Assembly: GCA_001584585.1 (NCBI GenBank)
Contig: LSYV01000007.1
Coordinates: 1,786,258-1,850,257 of the forward strand
Reading direction: 5' to 3'
Source of the DNA: Gonium pectorale
Lineage: Eukaryota; Chlorophyta; Chlorophyceae; Chlamydomonadales; Volvocaceae
DNA length: 64,000 nucleotides
Shown here one piece after another: positions 21,901-33,223 of this stretch. The position numbers were made by a program, and so were the translations under genes. The notes below the pieces were generated by a model, which saw nothing but the letters and a program-made list of their open reading frames with translations, ran no database searches and had not been told where the DNA came from. The first letter of the stretch is position 1. Each line of letters begins with the position of its first letter.

Positions 21901-24900
21901 CTGCCACGCGCCTGTCGGCCCTGAGCGGCCTGCCGCTGGCGCCGGCGGTTGGCACGCTGCTGGAGGTGTCCTCCTCCACCACCTTTAAGACCCAGTCGGA
22001 GCTGGCGGACCAGGCACTGGCGAGTGAGTCGGGTCCTGCGCTTTGGGCAGCGGGCGGTCTGGGCCCTGTGCAGTCAACTCACGAGCCACCCTAATCGCGA
22101 TCCGCCGCGTGCAGCCCCAACGTACTGCAAGGCGTGTTCATGAGCGGTTCACTTCCGGAGGAAGTTGTAGAGCAAACGACGCCACGCACGTGGCGCTTGG
22201 CGGTCGCGGGTTAGGCTGGCGCCCGGACTCCTGCATTGCACCCTACTGCCATTCCGGCTTGCCGCCCCTCGCCCCGGCCTTGCCTTCACCTTTTGCCCTC
22301 CTCGCCCTCACCCCTAACGCTGGGTGCAGCGCTGATCCGCGGCATTGACAACTTCCAGACGCTCGCGGGTCTGCCCTACCAGCCCACTCCTCTAATTAAC
22401 CGGTGGCTGCCCTGGGTGGAGCTGTTTATTGGTGAGAGGGGCATCCGGGAGTCATTATCGGGCTTGGGCTTGGAGAGTTGGAGGGTTGGCCATTGGAACA
22501 CATGGGGAATGCTTGAGCTGCCTCGGTGAGGATTCTGAAGGAGTGCATGGTTTTACGGCGGTTGGGGAGCCTTGGCCGAATGCTGCACCAGCTGTCGTGT
22601 ACCGCAAATGGCAATGACGCGCTTTCGGCCGATTTTGGGCGCAGCCCACGCGGTGATGCCCATTGCCGGTGCGGCGCCGCCAAGGAAAACCTAAGCTCTT
22701 TCATGTGCGTGCCACGGCCGCGCAGGCGGAAGCGACTTCGTGTTCTATAATTTCGTGTGGCCGGGCAAGATCGTAAGCTACGCGCTGCAGGTTGCGGTGA
22801 GTGACGCGGGTTCGTTGTTTTCCGGTCGTGCATCGGGACTGGCGCGCCTGCGTTACTGTGCACGGGCCTCAGGAGAGCCGCGACCCATGCAGCTGCGGGG
22901 CCGAACCCCGCACTCAGCGCCTGTCGTGTCTGCCCCTTCTTTGCCGTCCGCGTAGCTAGCCGTGAGGATGCGCGAGGCTATGAACTCCCGCCCCGCCAAC
23001 ACCACCACTGGCGGCAACATGACCATGGCCAGCGGTGCCAGCAGCGCCGGTGGCAGCAGCGGAAGCAGTGCCACCGGGTCTGCGAGCAGCAACAACGCAG
23101 CCGAGGAGGAGTGCAACAACGATGCTTCCGTGTACGACCAGGGCAACCCGCGCGGCCAGATAGGTGCGCGGACGGGGAAATGCTTGGGCGAGCATCGTGC
23201 CCGAAATGCATGCCCCCCCGAAGGTGGCCCCACCCGTAACCGACTGCATTCGTCACACACATGCGGCGCGCCCCTCCACATTGGGCCGACGCGGGTGCCC
23301 GACCCTTCAACGGGCCAGTGAACCGTTGGCAGCTTCGCGCCGTGTTCATCATACCCTGGTTGCACCGTGTATGCAACGTACTTTCCGTACTGGGTCCTTG
23401 TGCACTACCCTAATGGATAGCCTGCCCGCCGCACGTGCTACCCTCCTGCCCACGCTGACCTGCTCCTCTAACACAGCACGCCCGTGCCGTACTCGTAATG
23501 CTGTGCTGCAGACGGTCCGAACGGCCCCGTGGAGATTGACAAACAGCTCCTGCTGGATGAGATGTGCGATGTGGCGGTTGGCGGTTCCAGTTGGCTCTTC
23601 AGCCCGGTTCCGGACAGGGAACCCAGCGGCCGCGGCAGCGCCGGTGCCGGTCTGGAGCCCGTCGAGGACGGTGACGAGCAGTCGTCCCTCAACCCCTCTC
23701 TGCAGCTCGCCCGCGACGTGTCTTGGTTCCCCACCGTCAGCACCGGCGGCGACGGGCCCCTAAACTTCGCAGCCAGAGGTCCGGGCGCGCTGACCGCGGA
23801 GGGCCAACGGCTGTACGAGCAAGCGCAGGTCAGTCAAGACAGCCACACCTGCCGCACTTCAGCCAACCATTATGTGGCTCGCGCAGTGTTGTTTCTTTGT
23901 TCGTATTTTACATGCAGTCCGTGTTGTGCGTTAAGCTATCACCTTCCGTTTTAGCATTTGCAGGCATGCAAGTGCACATGCAGGCCGCTTCGCCGCTTCC
24001 AGCCCGCACTACACCGTGTTATTGGTTGCTTGTGTCACCGGTGCTACGCGCCAACACCCTCCAATCGGACAGGAGGCGGCCCGCCGGCGAGTCCTTGAGC
24101 GCCTGGACGAGGACCCCGACCGGCCCGACCCTGCATTCCTGGACTCGGTGATGCTGGACCTTGAAAATGTGGGTTCGGACCATGGGCCAGGTGGTGATGT
24201 TGTTCGGTCGAGACGGGTATGGGGAAGAGGGAGGGTCTCGTCATCACTGCAGCAAGCATCGATAGATGTCCTGCTACCGTACTCCTGTTGGGAATGGATT
24301 GAGGCAAGCACCCCCTGACCCCTTGCTTGGGCACTTCACAGCCGGACGACAGAAGCCAGTGCACCAATGTCCACTGCGGACCGCACGACGGGGCATGGGG
24401 ATCTGAGTGGCGGCGCCACAAGTGCTGGCAATGCAGCAGCAACCCTCAGGCAGCGCATAGGTACACCAATGCCAACAACAACAAAAATAACAAAAATAAC
24501 AAATATAACAAATATAACAAAATAACTTAGCCCCTGCACCAATCAATAGCGCAGTTGCGGCTGCGTGCTAGCGTGCATGGCTGTGTCCCGGGGCGCACAA
24601 TCGTGGTTCCAGCCATCCTCGCTGATCAGGAGANNNNNNNNNNNNNNNNNNNNGCCGCGCATGGATGCCGCTTTTACGGACTTCGTCGCGCCTCGTCCAC
24701 TTTCGACAGTCACATCATCTATGCACTCACCTTTCGCCATATCGGCACAGACAACGCTCTAGCAGACCATCGCTACCTAAGACTGCCCGAACCGCTGGAA
24801 CAGCTACGCCCGGGCCATCGTTTGACACTAGTCAACATATTTTTCAATGATCTTCTAACGTATGTAAAGTCGTCCAGTTCGTCACTGGTCGCCCAGCCTT

Positions 24901-27900
24901 CAAAACTTGATTTTGTGCCCGATGTCGCTCTGATCTTCGCCCCCCCCCCCCTTGGTTCTTCAGTAGGGCTTAATATTTGCGACCACCTCATGTTGATCGG
25001 CTGCCGCGGGAGGGCCCCGTTGCGCCAAATTGATATGCGTTCAGCCGTACATGTTATGCACAGGTATTGATTGGTTAACAAAAACACCACCTGGCACCAG
25101 ATATGTACGCATGTACCTCGAGAACCGAGGCAAGCGTCTTTACCGGGCCGTCTGCGAACCGGCCCGTCTCCGTTACAACTGCCTTTGCGCCCCCCTTTCG
25201 ATCCCTTGTGACGCAGGGCATGACCCTCGATGAGCTCAACAGGGCGTTCGACAACCGCTTGCAGGTGGTTTAGGAGATGCGGGCACGTCTGCGCTCTGCC
25301 GGATTGGTCTAAACGCCAGCAGCCGGGCCTCGGCGTGCCGTACCAGGGGGCGGCCGCTGTGACGCGGCTGGACATGTATGGTGATGGCTGCATCACCCCA
25401 TCTGCATTCCATTCTCTTAGCCGTCGGTGCGTCCGTCGTCGGCGCTGGCCAGAATGCATGGAGCCAGTCGTGAGGCCAGTGTTGACACGTCAGGCGCGGG
25501 TGTTCGCCGCGAACTTCACTGTCGGCAGCTGCCCCGGATCTGAGCTGCCAGTGCCCCACTCCTCCGCCCTTCGATCCCTCGGCTTTAGGTCCTGGTGGAC
25601 CGGTCGGGTGCGGTGGCCGCCACATTGAGCAACCTCGCCGACAACCCCCGGCTAGTCCGCGCGGGAGGAGAGAATGCTCGGATGGCGGCTCAGGCGCTCT
25701 CGGCCGGCGCCGACACGTACCGCCAGGTCCTGCAGGTACGACAGCGCACGTACAGACGTACCATTGTACGGCACGAGTATGGAGCGAGAAAAGTGGGAGG
25801 TTGAGCACGGCAGGAACTTGTGCATGCGTGCCTATGTGCCCAAGCGTTGGGCCTGCCTTGCTTCTACCTTCTTCTATGCACATTTACTGCCGCCGACAGC
25901 TCCCGTTCCTAGGCGCCCTCATGCCTTGTGGCCAAGGCACGCCACTTTTCACGGCGTACTGCAAGCAGCACATTGTATTACGTGGCTTGAAGTAAGGGAC
26001 GTCCTTGATAGGCCCCCCCCCCGCGGTTCGCCACGGGCAAAGGTCCAGTTTTTCGGTGTGCTGCCGGCCGCAGCAATTCCCTCCACCGCCACCGGGCACT
26101 CTCCGCGTATCACGATTCTTGCTGGCGCTGTCCTGTTTGCCTAGCTTGCATCAGGTGATGGCCCGCCGATGCCCCTGAGTGCGGTGTGGCTCGTAAGCCG
26201 CATGTAAAATGACACCGCGCGAGGGCGCCTGGACCCCGTCGCTGTCTCTTAGGCAAGGGCAGTAACCTACCGCGGTGTGGCCTCCGCTCGCTGCCTGCCG
26301 CCATCCGCTGTACGTAGGCCGGCCAGGACGGCCTCCGGAAGATCAGCCCGGCGGACCTCCGTAACTTCACGCGCGCCATACTCAACGGCTCTCTCACCAA
26401 CGCCGAGCGCAACTTCCGTAGGTGCCGTCCCTCGGCAGCTCGTGTGCGTGTGTGTGCCCCGTTCCCGTTCCCGTCCTGTCCGGTGTGGTCCGTTGGTTTG
26501 CTGGCGAGGCAGTGGGTCCTCATCATGCTGCGATAGGTGTATGCGGGCAGCAGCCGGCCAAGGCCGAGTAGCAAGCATGCTCACTGCGTGCGCCTCATCC
26601 GCCCGACGCGCCGTTTGTCAAGTTCGCCGGACACTTGGGCCGCTGAACTGAACCCGTGCTGACGCTTGCCGTTCGCCATCGCCCGCCCTCGACGCTTCGT
26701 TGGCACCGTCGCCCCGTTCTTCCGCCTTGCTCAACAGTCCGCCGGTGAGCCCTGGGGGATGATTCCACACTGTGAAACGTGTGTGGCGTCCAGTGCTGGG
26801 CTCCTTGTGAACACGTGTACTTCCCTGATCTGGCTAATCGACGGTACTAAGACCTGCTGATTGCGCCTGCCTGGCGCGGTCTTTCGGTGTCCACACATGC
26901 GCGTATCACGCCGTTACAACGCCTCAACTCTCACGCTGTACATGCGCGCTCTCGTTGGCCTGGCCGCAACGCACCCCGAGAAACAATGCCCAAGCGTTCC
27001 TAGCATTGCTCCTTCTTGCTTGCTAGCACGCTTGTTAGGTTGACAGCACTATCCAGCAAATCCGTCACCCAACCAAAACGTGCCTTCACCACCCGGGGAC
27101 GCCCTGCTGCAGGTTTGAGTGGAGGCTCAACACCATCCGCCTCATCTTCCGCTTCGCCGCCACCGACGGACCCGTCGTGGTGTTCCAGCAATTCCTGTAC
27201 CAGCTGTCTGACGTGCGAACTATCAACAGCACGGCCACAGCGCTTGCGGTACGGCGACCAGAATCGTGCATGCAGCTGAAAGCCCGGGGCAGGGCGGTCG
27301 CGGTCTGGATGCTTCCATGGGTCTTGGGCACGAAAATGGCATCCCACCCTCGGCTTGCTGTTGCCTCGACCTCCGTCACCACACGTTTCTACCCACACCC
27401 ACCTAACCGCACACCCGCGCACCTGAGGCTTGCCTCCCTTCTCGCTTGCCCTCATGCCTACGCGGCATGACGCCATCTAAGCGCTCGTCCAACAGGGACC
27501 ACATCCCTTAATTACTAAGTCAAACCACCAACGCCCAACGCCTTTTCCAACTGCCATCGCTTCCATCGCTCCCCAGAGGCTAGCCGCCGCATCGAGCGGC
27601 AACAGCACTGCCAACCGCAGGGGCCCAGGCGCCAACAAGCCCCAACAGAACAGGCCGGGCCGTGTGCGCTCCGGCGATGACGCAGACTACCTGGCATCGC
27701 CTCTGCCGGAGGAATCTTTGCCGGATGAGCCATTGCCGGGGGCGGAGGATCCGTCGGACCTGCTGCAGGAGATGGACCCCGATGTAGTGGCCGCACTTAT
27801 CGAACGCGGGGGCACAGAGGGCGGTCGGCGGCTGCTGCAGGGTGGGCTTGAGGCAGCGGAGTTGGAAGACGAGCATGAGGAGGTGGAGGAGGAGGACGAC

Positions 27901-28548
27901 GACGTTATGGAGGAGACGCCGGGTACGTACCCGGGTGCGCGTGTAGATGTGATTCGCTCGTATTCGCTTTCTCGTGTTTTTCTTCTCTTATGCTTGCATG
28001 GGGAGATTCACGCCTGCGACCACGTGCGGCTGTTTTGCAGGGCAGAGGCTGAGCGGATGTGTCCAAGTCCCTAGATTCGGTTACGGGCCAACGCCCTGAG
28101 TCCACCGTTTCCCGCCCACCTGCATGCGGCGGCGGCCCCCATCCGCCTCCGCGCCCCTGCTTGCATCCTGACACCTGCCAAGTCGCCCGCCTTGTGCCTT
28201 TTTGTACTGCCTCGACTGGACTGCAGATGAGTGGTTTGCGCGGGTGGTGCGGGAGGCGGAGGAGGACGCTGCAAAGATCTTCAAGCGTATCCCTATCGAC
28301 AAGGCGGCAGGTGCGTGCGTGAGTGTGTTCGTGCACTTGCCATCGTACGTCCATGTGTGGGCAGAGCATGAGCTATGGGGTGCACTGATGCCCCCCACCC
28401 ACCAGCACCACATTCAGCGTCGGAGGCCCCCGCCTTGCCAGTTGCTGGTCCAAGAAGGGCATAACCCGTTTAAACCCTCCTGACCAGTAACGAAATCTCC
28501 ACCCATGAATTCTGCCGCCCAGGCCTGGACCGCATCGTGAGCGGCTGA
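18987..28548 (+). CDS. Secreted P-domain protein, no protease domain (about 890 aa, one exon missing)
   Basis: Exons: 18987-19100, 19327-19479, 20391-20605, 21097-21192, 21458-21542, 21843-22023, 22330-22431, 22726-22796, 22956-23163, 23512-23828, 24073-24168, 24342-24460, [missing exon], 25217-25264, 25589-25735, 26318-26417, 26738-26744, 27113-27248, 27577-27922, 28227-28310, 28523-28548. Exon 1 is a signal peptide: a basic start, a Leu-rich core, then APRAEA. Exons 2-5 form a P/Homo-B domain: FPGGSPGS start, SVEVRDLSLKHPRVGALL strand, TGTF, then GRWVLRIADMG ... SWTLVLC. In subtilisin/kexin convertases this domain follows the protease; here it comes straight after the signal. The rest includes a Ser/Gly/Asn linker, a Cys cluster (CX4C-X15-CX2C) and a strongly acidic stretch (27850-27915) before the end. 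Function unknown; probably wall/matrix or secretory pathway. Exon 12 leaves phase 2 and the next known exon enters phase 0, so an exon of length 3n+1 is missing around the assembly gap. Confidence 0.72.
19568..19636 (+). repeat. G-rich tandem repeat (18-19 bp unit, about 3.5 copies)
   Basis: Units of the form GCGGGCAGGGGGGGCACAT repeat head to tail inside intron 2 of the P-domain gene, with the length of the G run varying. The G runs could form G-quadruplex structures on the plus strand. Confidence 0.8.
24478..24528 (+). repeat. AT-rich microsatellite (AAYAAAAATAAC-like)
   Basis: A run of AACAAAAATAAC / AACAAATATAAC units follows the exon 12 donor. It is sharply A-rich in a GC-rich genome and lies just before the assembly gap, which it may have helped cause. 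Confidence 0.8.
24634..24653. other. Assembly gap (20 N)
   Basis: A run of 20 N inside the P-domain gene between exons 12 and 13, where the phase count shows that at least one exon is missing from my model. Confidence 0.99.
26738..26744 (+). other. Candidate 7-base microexon of the P-domain gene
   Basis: TCCGCCG sits between GCTCAACAG and GTGAGC. The preceding exon (ending 26417) leaves phase 1 and the following exon (27113) needs phase 2; seven bases give exactly that and read Leu-Arg-Arg into FEWRLN. A larger exon here is not excluded. Confidence 0.45.
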
Positions 28549-29273
28549 CAGGGTAGCCACTGTTCGGAGGCTGGACGGCTCTGGGTTTGGGTGCCGGTAT
28601 ACGTTGTCAGGCGGGGGCGGGGGGCGGGATTTTAAGCCCCCAAACTAATCCACAAGTGCGGTACGGTACAGTATGGGCAGGCAGTAGAACACATCGGCCC
28701 ACCTGCCTCCATAGGCAGCAGGTGGACAGAGGCAGGTGCCGCGCAGAGCCGTTATGCTGGTTAACGGCATGTTATGCCGCAGCCGCGCCGTTCACTCGTA
28801 AAGTGCAGGCGCTAGGGCTGGTGTTCTTCCAAAGCTTAGCCGGGGCTAAGTGCTGCACACACCTCACACACTCAGGAGGTTGACAACTCCTGTGGAGCCG
28901 TTGTGGGACCCCTTCGACCTGTCCGTGCAGTCAATGAAAGTCATGTCGTGCTGTAGGCTCCGTGGCCTGCTACCCCAAGAGTCGTATAGCCTTTCCTTCG
29001 GGCAGTGCTGTCGTTATATAGCGACACAGTGCTATGCGCACATGTTCGTGGGTACAAAAACGTGCGCACACGTTCGGGTGGCATAAGCCTGAGTGCATAT
29101 GAATTCCATGATACGGCTACGGATTCTGCCTGGGCCTTCCTTGGGCAGCTCGTACAGTGAGGCGGTGAGCCAGTTTACTTATGGCTGACTACACTGAGAG
29201 CGCATGCACGGGCAAGAACTCTCGCCCGTACATCCAACCGACGATGCCTGTGCCAGACCCACATTGTCATCGT

Positions 29274-29278
29274 TGTAA
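29274..29278 (+). terminator. TGTAA poly(A) signal, P-domain gene
   Basis: TGTAA about 725 bases after the stop at 28546-28548. The 3' UTR length is normal for these algae. It faces the minus-strand TGTAA at 29448-29452, so the two genes end about 170 bases apart. Confidence 0.6.
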
Positions 29279-29447
29279 TGCCGGCTACTCGTGACCACCA
29301 GGTACGAATATGTTGCATGCCGATTGTGGACCGGCTCTACGGATAATAAGCGTGAGCCAGCGACGTACAGGACGCAGCAGCGCGCGCACGCCCCCTATTG
29401 CCGCACTTGCATGCGGCATGCATGCGCCGGGACCTGACAGCTGAGCG

Positions 29448-29452
29448 TTACA
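29448..29452 (-). terminator. TGTAA poly(A) signal, small secreted protein gene
   Basis: TTACA on the plus strand reads TGTAA on the minus strand, about 400 bases downstream of the stop at 29845. Confidence 0.55.
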
Positions 29453-29844
29453 GTACGTAGCTGAGAGGGTTATTACCGAGTAAAGCGAGCTCCAAGTATG
29501 ATTCTTTTGTATAAATGTCCCACCGCTACCGCCAGCACCCAAGCCCGACTCCAACACGTATTGCTGCTCGCTGCAGCCGCCGCCGCCGCCGCACGCCTAC
29601 CCGCTCAGCCGTCGGCTGTCACCTGCTCATGACAACGGCAGGCCGCTCAGCCTAAGCTTCATCGGGCCGAAAACCAGTAACGCACACGGACGCTACGCCC
29701 CGTTCCGCATCAGTCCAAAAACGCAATGTAGACATTCAGAAACGAGCAACCAATGACCCATCCAACACTGGAGCAGGCGCTCACGTGCGCACAGGCTGCA
29801 TATGGCATTGTCCGACACACGTCAATCCTGCATCCCTCGTCACC

Positions 29845-31538
29845 TCACCCCGTGCCGGTGGGCACGGAGCCGCCGCCAATGGGCTGCGAGATTTGGTTCG
29901 TGCCTCCGAACGTGCCGCTGGTGGTAGCGGTCGGCAGCACCGCCGGACCCGCTGCCGACAGAGAGGGAGCGCCCGGCAGACTGCTGGCGCCTGTACAGCG
30001 GTGGGTGGTAGCGGGGGGAGGGGTGCTGGCTTGGTCTATTGGTCAAAGACGATTACAAAGGGTTGCGGAAGTGGCACGCTTGCAGCCTGGCACACGTTCA
30101 TACCGTACTTCTTAGGGCCTGCTATTCGGTTCTCACCTCCGAACGTCGATTGGGTGGTTTCTGGGCTGAGACCGGCGGTGAGGACTGGGGCCGGCGGCGG
30201 GCAATGGGGCGGCGGTAATGAAACGGTCATTGACAACGATGACATTGCAACTGCACAGTTTGTTCTGACAGTTGAAAACCCGTTGATCTGTGCTGTCAGG
30301 CGCTGATGGCGGCGCAGTCGTGTCGAGGCAGCGGCAGAATCGACACATACGGCAAACTTGACGTGCCCCGGGTCTGGGAAGTAACACTCTTACATTACAT
30401 GTTCGTGGCAGGGTTCTCGCTCCCATGTACCCGCTATCACATGCTTCGGAAACGGCAAGCGGTGAAGAGTCAGTCCCCAACGCGGAGGGCCTCCTGTTAC
30501 CCTGCCTCACCGCTGGGTCGACCCCACTCACCAGGCGAGCTTTCGTCAGCGTACTCATACTCTTCAACCGGTGCAGGGGCAGGCGCGGGGGCGGGGGCGG
30601 GCGCAGCCGCGGGCTTCCCCGAGGGCTTTGGCTCTCCAACAACCACCGTCCGAGTCGCCAGCCTGCCAACAATTCGCCGCGGTCAAGGTTAGGTGTCAGT
30701 GCGGCGAGGGGCTGCTAAAATGAGGAGAGAACGCACCGACAACGTTCCGAGCACGTCTTTACTGCAAGCGGCGGCGAGATGGCACATGGCCGACGTGACA
30801 CTATGCTGCGTCGGTACGACAGCACCCGACGGCGTAGCCGAAGTGTTCGATAGGGGAGTAGGTACAACGCGGGAACAAGCCTCCTCACCTTCCAGCATAC
30901 TTGATGGTGGTGGAGCATGTCACGATGCCCAGCGGACACAGCGAGGACAGACCGCCGCCGGGCGACAGCAGGCGGCGCGGGATCCCGCTCATGGCAGCCA
31001 TGGCGCGCCACACGCCGCCGCGGGCGGCGCCAGCAGCCGCCGTGGGCTCCGCCTGCAGCGCAATGCCGATGGCGCTGTCACCTGCCAGGGGAGGAGAGTC
31101 CATGCGGCTGGACGTCAGTCGACTGCGGAAGCCCGGAAGGGCAAGCGGCTGGAGGATCGGTACGGTTGATAGCGTGTGCGGCGCTATGCCAGGTCGCCCG
31201 CGCCATTGGGCGCCATTGGGCTTTGGGTGCATTTCTCTTCGCAGCTCCCATGGCGTCTGTCAAGACAGCAGACATCCCGCGCTATTAAAGAGAGACGGCG
31301 TGTCCTGGACCTTATGGCTCGTGAGGACACCCGCCTTGAGGCGGATGTAACATAACATAACATACGCCATGGCCCGCAGCACGAGCAGCGTGCCTCCAGT
31401 CCTATATTCCTCCGGCCCTCTGTGTCCCTCTAATGCGAACCTACCTTCCATCGCCCCTGAAGCCAGAGCAGCTCCCAGCGCAAGGAGACCCAGCGACCAT
31501 CGCAGCCGCGGCAGCCATCGCCCAGACAAGTTGGCCAT
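29845..31538 (-). CDS. Small secreted Ala/Pro-rich protein, unknown function (225 aa)
   Basis: Exons (minus strand, high to low): 31538-31445, 31081-30889, 30662-30532, 30250-30137, 29990-29845. Phases agree throughout and the total is 678 nt. The start is an N-terminal signal peptide (basic RWLPRLRW, a Leu/Ala core, then ALASGA). Next come an Ala/Gly/Arg segment with three Cys or Ser/Thr-rich turns, an (AP)n tract at about 113-127, an acidic patch VEEYEYADE, a Pro-rich stretch, and two copies of a T(F)GG motif (174-178 and 203-207). I recognise no family. AP repeats occur in hydroxyproline-rich algal wall glycoproteins, so a secreted glycoprotein is likely. The exon 4 acceptor is the least certain edge. 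Confidence 0.62.
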
Positions 31539-32594
31539 TCCCTGAGTCAGACGACACGCTGTGTGCTGAATGCGCAAAGCTACAAGACGCTGCGGCGACT
31601 GGTCGGCACCGCCTTAACGTCGTGCCGGGTACTGGTTGAAGGGCGACGTTTGATGAGATGGATGGCTCGCGGAGGAACGGAGGAAGGGATGTGAACTTCC
31701 GAGTGCAGCAGGGCGCCCTTTTGTGGGGGGTGCTCCGGCTGGTTGTTGCATGCAACCGACATCAACTGCTGCGGGCAACTGATAGCTGACGGGCGGCAGA
31801 TTGACAGCTGCAGCTTTCATGCTTGCAGCTTTCTTGCTGTCGGGAGCACAGTGAACTGCCAACCAGATATCAAAGACCATAAAGCGAGGTCGGCCTCCCG
31901 GCTGACCCATGGGTCACTCAGCAAAGCAAACCGGCCGTGCGTCCCGTGCGTCCCTTCCACCAACCCACCTCACCACCGCTCAAATTAGACACAGCGATAT
32001 GGAGCGAGGTTCCTTCCCAGCCAGCTGGGGCACAAGGCACGGGGCACGCATCATGCATTGGCGTACGGCAGCAGAGGATGAGCACGCTTGAGCAATGAGC
32101 ATACTCCGCGACGGCAGCAGCAACTGAGAACCGACCATATATGTTGGCTCGATGATCTCCTTACACCACCCAAGGCGTCCTCCTGCGGATCTAAGAATTT
32201 TTTTCTGCGTGCAGCTGATTTGGGAACTGTGGAGCTGGGCATGTGTGTTTGAACTGGACTGGGGTGCTTGGCACGGCTTTTGATATGGCTGCTACGGGAG
32301 TGGCAAAGCTGGAAACCCCTGTTCATGCGCTGAAGTCCCTGCGGTACCGTCGGGCCTTTGAAGGGCATCTTGTGTCAGCCCGCCTGCGTCACGCTGCCCA
32401 ACATACGCCCTCCTACCTCTGCAGTTGCGCAGTGTGTTGTGTCGTGGTGAAACGTGCGCAGCGACATGGGCGTGACACTCAGTCTGCTGCCGCACGCCGC
32501 CGCTTGGGAGGACCCAAGCAGACATTGTCCGAGTAGCGATACACGCCTGCACCGCTGATACCTTGCAGGGCGCAGCGCCCATGACAAGGCACGC
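31539..32594. promoter_or_regulatory. Spacer between NO66 3' end and the small secreted gene
   Basis: No coding exon found. It should hold the promoter and 5' UTR of the minus-strand secreted gene. A short (ACATA)n run at 31343-31362 lies inside that gene's first intron, not here. Confidence 0.4.
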
Positions 32595-32599
32595 TTACA
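32595..32599 (-). terminator. TGTAA poly(A) signal, NO66 gene
   Basis: Minus-strand TGTAA about 625 bases past the stop codon at 33224-33226. The nearest candidate in the right orientation. Confidence 0.5.
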
Positions 32600-33223
32600 T
32601 CTCGAAGCCTTTCATGCCGTACACAAACATTACTTCACCCCTGCAGTGCGCGCTTGCGCGTAGACTCGTCAAAGACCAGCGTGACCCCAGCAACGACGCG
32701 AACAGCAAACCATGCCAACGCATCACCTGGTTTCATAGTCGACGGTGTGTTCGATATCGAGCACAAAACCAGACCACAGCAAACCATATCAAGCCAAACC
32801 GAGAGCGAAGCGTTGCCAACGCTGCCCACCTGCTTGCGGAGCCTGCTAGCTGTTCCCTGCAAAACTATGGACACCAGGATCATCCGTGCTACCCACCCCA
32901 GCCACAGTAGCGGTTTGCACTTTGCACCCCGTGTGTCTGTTGCTCCTCGCCTGACCGGACACACCCGCCCAAAGCCAGGGCAACTTTGCGGCAAGTTCAT
33001 CAGGAGCCGCCGGGCATTACTGAATGGAACGGAGCTGAAACAATATCTACTCTAGAACGATTGCAGTATAAACGCCGTGCCTGCCCAGATTCTGAGCGCG
33101 CGGGGATCCTCACCGCCCATCCACGCACACGACTGCTGCGCACTGCAGGGCCACCACGCCCCGGGTGGCCAGCCAAAAGCTATCCCCTGGCCGCGCCCCG
33201 GGGCCGACGCCACGACAAGTACT

